Below are positions 7,906 through 12,242 of a stretch of 12,242 bases of DNA, piece after piece. Numbering within the stretch: the stretch's first letter is position 1; each line of letters starts with the position of its first letter. The notes under the pieces were generated by a model. That model worked only from the letters and a program-made list of their open reading frames with translations, searched no databases and was not told the DNA's origin. Both the position numbers and the translations under genes were made by a program. The stretch comes from an uncultured Porphyromonadaceae bacterium (GTDB lineage Bacteria; Bacteroidota; Bacteroidia; Bacteroidales; Muribaculaceae). The stretch lies in contig CAJJQT010000028.1 of assembly GCA_905193995.1 (NCBI GenBank), positions 1-12,242 on the forward strand. Direction: 5' to 3'.

Positions 7906-7946
7906 AACAAGAGATAAATACTGATCATAGGTATTTATCTCTTGTT
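7906..7946 (+). terminator. Perfect 16-bp terminator hairpin of the BspA-like gene
   Basis: AACAAGAGATAAATAC (7906-7921) pairs without mismatch with GTATTTATCTCTTGTT (7931-7946) around a 9-nt loop, 28 bp after the stop codon. The 3' arm is U-rich and ends in TTGTTTC rather than a long U-run, so termination strength is uncertain. The symmetry would let it act on both strands in this convergent region. Confidence 0.7.
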
Positions 7947-8046
7947 TCATATTCACTTACCAGCGACACTGATTCTCGTAAATTCCTGATACTTTGAAGC
8001 TATTTTGGACAACACGCTATATATCAATGCCATCTAAAAGCTACTT

Positions 8047-8178
8047 GAAATTTTCCAAACAAATAATTTGTGTATTTTTGAAATTTTCCAAGGTAATAAT
8101 CGGGGCGAAATCGAAATTTTCCAAAGAAATAATCGGGGAGTTTTTGAAATTTTCCAGGGTAATAATCAAAAAGCGGGC
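8047..8178. repeat. Four 33-bp tandem repeats (minisatellite) between convergent genes
   Basis: Units start at 8047, 8080, 8113 and 8146, exactly 33 bp apart. Each begins GAAATTTTCCA and continues with a variant of ARGWAATAATCGGGG; the last seven or so bases vary. Units 1 and 3 share a TTTTT end and units 2 and 4 share GGTAATAATC, hinting at a 66-bp higher-order unit. The core is nearly palindromic (TTGAAATTTTCCAA against TTGGAAAATTTCAA). Because 33 is divisible by 3, frames stay open (for example LKFSKVIIGAK-type 11-mers on plus), but those frames run into ompA antisense and I do not call a gene. The rest of 7878-8220 holds only the two terminators. Confidence 0.85.
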
Positions 8179-8201
8179 GACCCGCCATGGGCCGCCCGCT
8201 T
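8168..8201 (-). terminator. Rho-independent terminator of the OmpA-family gene
   Basis: On the minus strand, AAGCGGGCG (from 8201) pairs with CGCCCGCTT (ending at 8171) around a 13-nt loop and is followed by a U-run (TTTTT, complement of 8168-8172). It begins about 20 bases after the OmpA stop codon. Its distal arm and U-tract overlap the last of the 33-bp repeats. Confidence 0.85.
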
Positions 8202-8220
8202 CGGGGATAGAAATGAAACG

Positions 8221-9432
8221 TTATTGGACGTTGGAGAAGATTACTATGCGGTTCCAGTTGTTGACATCGTAGGGCTGGACTTCCGAGCCTTCGGCGTCGA
8301 TGGAGAGACGGTCGGGGTTGATGCCATACTTGTTGACCAGGGCATTCTGAACGGCTTCGGCACGACGCTTCGAGAGCTGCATGTTGTAGGTGGCGGTACC
8401 GGTGTCGCGGTCAGCGTAGCCGACGATAGCGACGTTCTGGTCGGGATTGGCCTTCATCCACTGTGCGATGTTGTATACGTTGACCATTTCCTCGTCGGTG
8501 ATCGTGGCCGAATTGATCTTGAAGCGGACGGTCGCCATCAGAGGAGCTGCTTCGACAACCACTGCCTCAGCCTCGGTTACTTCGGGGCACGGGAGCTGCG
8601 ATTCGGCTACTGCCAGAGCGGCTGCCGTGGTGGCAAGTGCGCCGCGAAGATCGTTGACCTGATTGTTGAGGTTGCTGATATACTCTACGTAGTCGCAGGG
8701 ATTGTAGCTCTTGAAGTCGGATCCGCCGATATTGAAGGTGAAACCGCCGATTACGGAGAGGTTCATGTCGATGGGAGCGCCGACGACGTAGTTGTTGAAA
8801 TTGTCGCCTGCAAACTGGGCGCGGCCTTCAGCGAAGAAGTCGACATAACGGCTCAGACGGAAACGGAGCTGAATGCCGGCCGATACGGGCAACGACCATG
8901 AGTTGCGTTTGAGCTTGCCGTTGTTGCGTTCGATATTGACGGTGGTAGCCGGCTTATAGTCCCACATGTATGCGCCGCCGACACCTACGAAAGGTACGAT
9001 GGAGAATACACGGCCGGTGTTGACACCGCCGAACGAATTAAACATATCCCACATGATGTCGAAATTGGCATTGACCCAGTTGGCTTTGCTGTAAGTCTGG
9101 TTATCCCAGTGAAGAGCGCCTCCCATAAAGCCCAGGCGCCAGCCGATATACGGCGAGAACCATTTGCCGAAGGCTACATTATAGACAGGCGTAAGATGGT
9201 GCTTCTCAGTGCCGTCGGGCAGATAATTCTCTCCGAACGGCGAGGTAATGCCGGCGCCGATCTGGATGAACCAGTTGTCCTTGGCGGTGGTGTAGTAATG
9301 GGTCTTGCAGGGCACCTCGGTGATGACTGCGGTCTCTTCTTCAACAACGACCGTCTCCTGAGCGTTGGCGGTAAAGCCGGTAAACGTCAGTGCACCGCAT
9401 GCGGCCATTGTCCATAACGTTTTAGTTTTCAT
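8221..9432 (-). CDS. OmpA-family major outer-membrane porin with peptidoglycan-binding domain
   Basis: 403 residues. Signal peptide MKTKTLWTMAACGALTFTGF...ANA with cleavage before Gln25. Residues about 50-238 form an N-terminal beta-barrel with alternating aromatic strands (WFIQIGAGITSPFGE, FSPYIGWRLGFMGG, FFAEGRAQFAG, IGGFTFNIGG). About 248-280 is a short Asn/Ala-rich linker helix (EYISNLNNQVNDLRGAL), possibly coiled coil, followed by a Val/Glu/Ala stretch. The C-terminal OmpA domain (about 298-403) has VRFKINSATI, VAIVGYADRDTGTATYN and LSKRRAEAVQNAL, with Asp341 and Arg357 as likely ligands of the diaminopimelate peptide. It anchors the outer membrane to peptidoglycan and resembles the abundant OmpA-like proteins of Bacteroides and Porphyromonas. 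An A-rich leader just before the ATG fits strong translation in this phylum. It is monocistronic, with its own terminator; I could not find a clean TAnnTTTG box upstream of it. Confidence 0.92.
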   Translation of the reverse strand: MKTKTLWTMAACGALTFTGFTANAQETVVVEEETAVITEVPCKTHYYTTAKDNWFIQIGAGITSPFGENYLPDGTEKHHLTPVYNVAFGKWFSPYIGWRLGFMGGALHWDNQTYSKANWVNANFDIMWDMFNSFGGVNTGRVFSIVPFVGVGGAYMWDYKPATTVNIERNNGKLKRNSWSLPVSAGIQLRFRLSRYVDFFAEGRAQFAGDNFNNYVVGAPIDMNLSVIGGFTFNIGGSDFKSYNPCDYVEYISNLNNQVNDLRGALATTAAALAVAESQLPCPEVTEAEAVVVEAAPLMATVRFKINSATITDEEMVNVYNIAQWMKANPDQNVAIVGYADRDTGTATYNMQLSKRRAEAVQNALVNKYGINPDRLSIDAEGSEVQPYDVNNWNRIVIFSNVQ

Positions 9433-9577
9433 TTTTTGGAAGTTTTTTTTGTTTGACTTGAATTGTTTTTTGGGGATCTACGATCAGGTGTTTTTTGAAG
9501 TCCTTAACATTTGTAACCATTTTGTCAAGGTTTGAAATCATAACAAGCGATGTTTTTTATTTGTTCAAAAAAAGTTG

Positions 9578-9585
9578 TAACTTTG
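9578..9585 (+). promoter_or_regulatory. -7 box (TAACTTTG) upstream of the LytM-like gene
   Basis: TAACTTTG at 9578-9585 matches TAnnTTTG. The nearest TTTG upstream (9560-9563) leaves only 14 bp, shorter than usual, so the -33 part is weak. A start near 9592 supports translation from the ATG at 9609 and argues against the in-frame ATG at 9495. It lies in the 176-bp divergent region 9433-9608, which has no gene. Confidence 0.5.
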
Positions 9586-9608
9586 TGGTGTTGAAAAAAG
9601 AAAAAAAT

Positions 9609-10433
9609 ATGCCGTCGCCGTCGGATAATCCCGCACAGGGAAAGCCGGCGGGAAAAGGTGGCCGGCGCCCCTACAGCACCGGCCGGCGCTACCGTGTTGA
9701 GATCATCAACGAGAATACCCTGTCGCGGGTCTGGTCGGTGAATCTGCGGGGCAGCCGCGCCTGGGTGGCGGCAATGATTACCGTGGCGGCCATCGCCTCG
9801 CTGGTAGCCGTGATTTTCATGTTCACGCCCCTCGGCCGGTTTCTGCCGGGCCAGCTCAGCGGCGAAGAACGCCGCCAGTACATGGAGGCGGCCCTGCGCA
9901 TCGACTCGCTCGAGCGGCTGACAGCGGTGCAGCTGGCCTATACGCGCAATATCATCAGCATCCTCGACGACTCCGTGCCGGCAGTCAGCGAGGCCGAACT
10001 GGCTGCGGCCGCGACGGCGCCCCCTTCGGTTGTCGACACACTGATCAGTGCCGGCGAGAATGAACGCCGCTTCGTGCGCCAGTTCGAGCAGGACAGCCGC
10101 TTCAACCTGTCGGTTTTGTCGCCCATAGCTGCCTCGGGCATGATTTTCGAGAGTCCGTCGGTGACCGACACCGGCGCGGGACCTGTCGCCGCCGTCTACC
10201 GCGGCACCGTGGTGAGTGTGTTCTACGATCCCGACGGATGGTCGACGGCCGTCATACAGCATCCCAACGACTTCATCACCGTCTACGACAATCTCGACGA
10301 AGTGTATGTCGACCGCGGCGACAAGGTCGTTGGCGGCCAGCGCATCGGCGAGTCAACAACCTCGCGTCCTCTGTTGTTTGAATTATGGCACGGAGGATCT
10401 AAACTCGACCCGGCGCTGTACATTCCTTATTGA
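9609..10433 (+). CDS. Inner-membrane LytM/M23-fold protein lacking the zinc ligands
   Basis: 274 residues from the ATG at 9609, chosen because the -7 box lies just upstream. A basic N-terminal tail (residues 1-50) is followed by one membrane segment (about 51-72, AWVAAMITVAAIASLVAVIF), placing the rest in the periplasm. Residues 84-120 are helical (EERRQYMEAALRIDSLERL) and may form a coiled coil. The LytM fold spans about 192-272: AVYRGTVVSVFYDPDGWSTA, VIQHPNDFITVYDNLDEVYV, GDKVVGGQRIGE. The usual HxxxD motif is not seen, and the position of HLHFE reads PLLFE, so two metal-binding sites are missing. It is therefore probably not a peptidase but a regulator or scaffold, as with EnvC/NlpD-type LytM proteins (family knowledge; role here inferred). 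It leads the lipoprotein-dxr-rseP group. Confidence 0.8.
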   Translation: MPSPSDNPAQGKPAGKGGRRPYSTGRRYRVEIINENTLSRVWSVNLRGSRAWVAAMITVAAIASLVAVIFMFTPLGRFLPGQLSGEERRQYMEAALRIDSLERLTAVQLAYTRNIISILDDSVPAVSEAELAAAATAPPSVVDTLISAGENERRFVRQFEQDSRFNLSVLSPIAASGMIFESPSVTDTGAGPVAAVYRGTVVSVFYDPDGWSTAVIQHPNDFITVYDNLDEVYVDRGDKVVGGQRIGESTTSRPLLFELWHGGSKLDPALYIPY

Positions 10434-10468
10434 AATTGAGAATTCAGAATGCATAATTCATAATTATA
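10434..10468. repeat. Five imperfect 7-bp tandem units directly after the LytM-like stop codon
   Basis: AATTGAG, AATTCAG, AATGCAT, AATTCAT and AATTATA follow one another without gaps from the first base after the stop. They fill half of the 75-bp gap to the lipoprotein gene. I recall similar AATTCAT-like heptamer runs in other Bacteroidetes intergenic regions; the role is unknown. Confidence 0.6.
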
Positions 10469-10508
10469 CTAAACTTCAAGAAAAATAAAAATTAACCACA
10501 CTATAAAG

Positions 10509-10865
10509 ATGAAAACTTCACGCATATTAGCCATAGCGGCAGCCGCTCTGATCGCCGGATCGGCACTTTACGGCTGCAAGAAGGCGCCCTTCGAGGTGCT
10601 TGAGGAACAGGTCTCGCAGATAAGCGCCGACAAGACGCTCGACAATCCGCTGTTCAGCGTAACAGAAGTAAAGTATGACAAGATCGACAATACCGTAAAG
10701 ATCTCAGTCGACCGTCAGGGTGTAGACGCCGACATAGTGCTCGCCACGGCCGTGCGCCTCGCTCCCGGACTCGATGAGGCTATCAAAGCCGCCAACGCAA
10801 ACGTGGAGATCACCGTCCCGGGGCCCGACGGCAAGCCTCAGGAAACTCTCTACGAGAATAAGTGA
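10509..10865 (+). CDS. Small lipoprotein of unknown function
   Basis: 118 residues. A signal with lipobox L-Y-G-C (Cys23) is followed by KKAPFEVLEEQ, so it should be lipid-anchored. The mature 95 residues contain strand-like segments (LFSVTEVKYDKIDNTVKISV, NVEITVPGPDGK) and a short helix (GLDEAIKAANA); they look like a single small beta-rich domain. I do not recognise a family. The ATG follows a 75-bp gap, and the stop is 63 bp before the dxr start. The same orientation and modest gaps suggest co-transcription with the LytM-like gene and dxr, but a promoter in the AT-rich gap cannot be excluded. Confidence 0.75.
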   Translation: MKTSRILAIAAAALIAGSALYGCKKAPFEVLEEQVSQISADKTLDNPLFSVTEVKYDKIDNTVKISVDRQGVDADIVLATAVRLAPGLDEAIKAANANVEITVPGPDGKPQETLYENK

Positions 10866-10928
10866 CGAATGCCGCTCGACCGCTGCCTAAGGGCCGCGGA
10901 ACATTTTCACAAACCGAAACCAATCATT

Positions 10929-12098
10929 ATGAAAAATATAGCCGTGCTGGGCTCGACCGGTTCTATCGGGACCCAGACGCTTGACATCATCAGCCGCCAC
11001 CCCGGGCGCTACCGCGCCTCGGTGCTCGCCGCCGGCACCCGCGTCGACGACCTCATCGCCCAGGCAATGCGTCTGCGACCGTCGCTGGCCGTCATCGGCC
11101 GCGAGGACCTGTTGCCGCGCCTGCGCAAGGCTCTCGCGCCGCTGGGCATCGACACCGCCGCCGGTCCGGAGGCTCTGGCCGAGGCTACCGCACGCGACGA
11201 CGTAGACACCGTGGTCACAGCCACGGTCGGCTACAGCGGACTGCTTCCCACCGTGGCCGCCATACGCGCCGGCAAGGACATCGCCCTGGCCAACAAGGAG
11301 ACAATGGTAGTGGCCGGCGCGCTGGTCACCGACCTGCTGTCGAATTCGAAGTCGCGGGTGTTCCCGGTCGATTCGGAGCATTCGGCCATCTACCAGTGCC
11401 TGCAAGGCGAAGATCCGGCCGCAGTGAAGCGACTGATAATAACCGCATCGGGCGGCCCGTTCCGACTTTGGGAACCTGAACGCATAGCCACGGCGCGCGC
11501 GGCCGACGCCCTGCGCCACCCCAACTGGTCGATGGGAGCCAAGATTACCGTGGATTCGGCCACCATGCTCAACAAGGCTTTCGAGATCATCGAGGCCCGC
11601 TGGCTCTTCGGCATAGGCCACGAACGCATCTCGGCCATAGTGCATCCGCAGTCGATCATACACTCGATGGTAGAGTTCACCGACGGCGCCATCAAGGCCC
11701 AGATGGGCGTACCCGACATGGAGTTGCCCATCGCGTATGCCCTTGGCGAGGCCACACGCCTCGACGGCGTCAGCGCCCCCTGCGATTTGCTCGCCACCGG
11801 CAGTCTGACCTTCGAGAAGCCCGACACGGAGAAATTCCCGTGCCTGACCCTGGCATCCTACGCACTGGAGCGGGGCGGCAACACGGCCTGCGTCATCAAC
11901 GCGGCCAACGAAGTAGCCGTGGCCGCTTTCCTGCGCGATCTGATCGGCTTCAACGACATCTACGGCACCATCACCGACACGCTGACAGAAGTGGCCTTCG
12001 TGCCCGCGCCGTCGCTCGACAACCTCGTGGCCACCAACACCGAGGCACGCCGCGTGGCTACCGAAATAATCAACCGATTAACAACCTCACGACTGTAA
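10929..12098 (+). CDS. dxr: 1-deoxy-D-xylulose 5-phosphate reductoisomerase
   Basis: 389 residues, normal length. It converts DXP to 2-C-methyl-D-erythritol 4-phosphate with NADPH, the committed step of the MEP isoprenoid pathway, in the cytoplasm. Visible motifs: GSTGSIGTQTLDI (8-20, NADPH site), ALANKETMVVAG (119-130), PVDSEHSAIYQCL (147-159) with metal ligands Asp148 and Glu150, ITASGGPFR (171-179), HPNWSMGAKITVDSA (197-211), NKAFEIIEARWLFG (215-228) with the third metal ligand Glu219, and VHPQSIIHSMVEF (238-250). These match the E. coli residues Asp150, Glu152 and Glu231. I chose the ATG at 10929 because MKNIAVLGSTGSIG is the usual N-terminus; an in-frame ATG at 10869 would add 20 unrelated residues. 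The stop abuts the rseP ATG with no gap. Confidence 0.96.
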   Translation: MKNIAVLGSTGSIGTQTLDIISRHPGRYRASVLAAGTRVDDLIAQAMRLRPSLAVIGREDLLPRLRKALAPLGIDTAAGPEALAEATARDDVDTVVTATVGYSGLLPTVAAIRAGKDIALANKETMVVAGALVTDLLSNSKSRVFPVDSEHSAIYQCLQGEDPAAVKRLIITASGGPFRLWEPERIATARAADALRHPNWSMGAKITVDSATMLNKAFEIIEARWLFGIGHERISAIVHPQSIIHSMVEFTDGAIKAQMGVPDMELPIAYALGEATRLDGVSAPCDLLATGSLTFEKPDTEKFPCLTLASYALERGGNTACVINAANEVAVAAFLRDLIGFNDIYGTITDTLTEVAFVPAPSLDNLVATNTEARRVATEIINRLTTSRL

Positions 12099-12242
12099 AT
12101 GGAAACATTTCTCATCAAGGCCCTGCAGCTGATCGTGGCTCTCATCATACTGGTGACTATCCACGAGTTCGGGCACTACATCTTTGCCCGGATGTTCGGC
12201 ATCAAGGTCAACCGCTTCTACCTCTTTTTTAATCCCGGCTTC
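12099..12242 (+). CDS. rseP: Site-2 protease RseP, N-terminal part (runs off the right edge)
   Basis: The first 48 codons of an intramembrane zinc metalloprotease (M50). The first membrane helix (ALQLIVALIILVTIHEFGHY) carries the HExxH zinc motif (His22-Glu23-Phe-Gly-His26), followed by FARMFGIKVNRFYLFFNPGF, the usual RseP continuation. RseP cleaves anti-sigma factors and remnant signal peptides within the inner membrane. The ATG directly follows the dxr TAA, so the two are likely translated from one mRNA; dxr-rseP adjacency is common in Bacteroidetes and other phyla. Confidence 0.93.
   Translation, partial: METFLIKALQLIVALIILVTIHEFGHYIFARMFGIKVNRFYLFFNPGF

Noticed and set aside
8047..8178. 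CRISPR array
   Set aside because: The units abut, with no unique spacers between them, only four units exist, and there are no cas genes nearby.
7994..8272. A 92-codon plus-strand frame encoding 11-residue repeats (KFSK.II type)
   Set aside because: The repeat period of 33 bp keeps any stop-free frame open; the frame then runs through the OmpA terminator and into the OmpA coding end. Better explained as a DNA repeat.
8068..8901. A 277-codon plus-strand frame overlapping the 3' part of the OmpA gene
   Set aside because: It starts inside the tandem repeats and runs antisense to the conserved OmpA domain; no start context, promoter or recognisable domain.
9505..9526. Sigma70-like TTGACA on the minus strand upstream of ompA
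   Set aside because: Bacteroidetes primary sigma does not use this consensus, and no proper TAnnTTTG is placed with it; I left the OmpA promoter uncalled.
9495..9608. Longer start for the LytM-like protein
   Set aside because: The extra codons span the TAACTTTG promoter box and AT-rich non-coding sequence; the ATG at 9609 lies just downstream of the predicted transcription start.
10869..10928. Longer start for Dxr
   Set aside because: Dxr proteins begin with the NADPH-binding motif almost at residue 1; the additional 20 residues have no family counterpart.

Overview
The window looks like a chromosomal piece of a Bacteroidales bacterium, probably from the GC-rich Muribaculaceae side of the order (inference). 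The grounds are: promoters of the Bacteroidetes type (TTTG, about 19-20 bp, TAnnTTTG) ahead of several genes; no Shine-Dalgarno sites; a ParC of the long Bacteroidetes form; many lipoproteins; an OmpA-type major porin; a BspA-like leucine-rich-repeat surface protein with a GIYIVNGKK-type C-terminus; and the gene order dxr-rseP.

Layout. 1-590 (minus): 5' part of a GH18 chitinase-like lipoprotein running off the left edge; just after its catalytic motif the sequence turns AT-rich and stops looking like GH18. 591-791: divergent promoter region. 792-5459 (plus): a tight three-gene operon of topoisomerase IV subunit A (parC), an outer-membrane beta-barrel protein, and an S41 protease-like lipoprotein. 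5460-5915: AT-rich leader with a good promoter, several nested or mutually exclusive hairpins and a poly-U tract. 5916-7877 (plus): BspA-like Ig/LRR surface protein, AT-rich unlike its neighbours. 7878-8220: convergent intergenic region with a perfect 16-bp terminator hairpin, four 33-bp tandem repeats and the terminator of the minus-strand gene. 8221-9432 (minus): OmpA-family porin. 9433-9608: divergent promoter region. 9609-12242 (plus): an inner-membrane LytM/M23-fold protein without metal ligands, a small lipoprotein, dxr (MEP isoprenoid pathway) and the start of rseP (site-2 protease).

Most of the backbone is ordinary housekeeping and envelope biology: chromosome segregation, outer-membrane structure, isoprenoid synthesis and envelope stress. 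The accessory signal is the low-GC block at about 5460-8170, which carries the surface protein, a structured leader that looks like an attenuator or small RNA, and the minisatellite. The second odd spot is the abrupt end of the chitinase homology at about 1-62.
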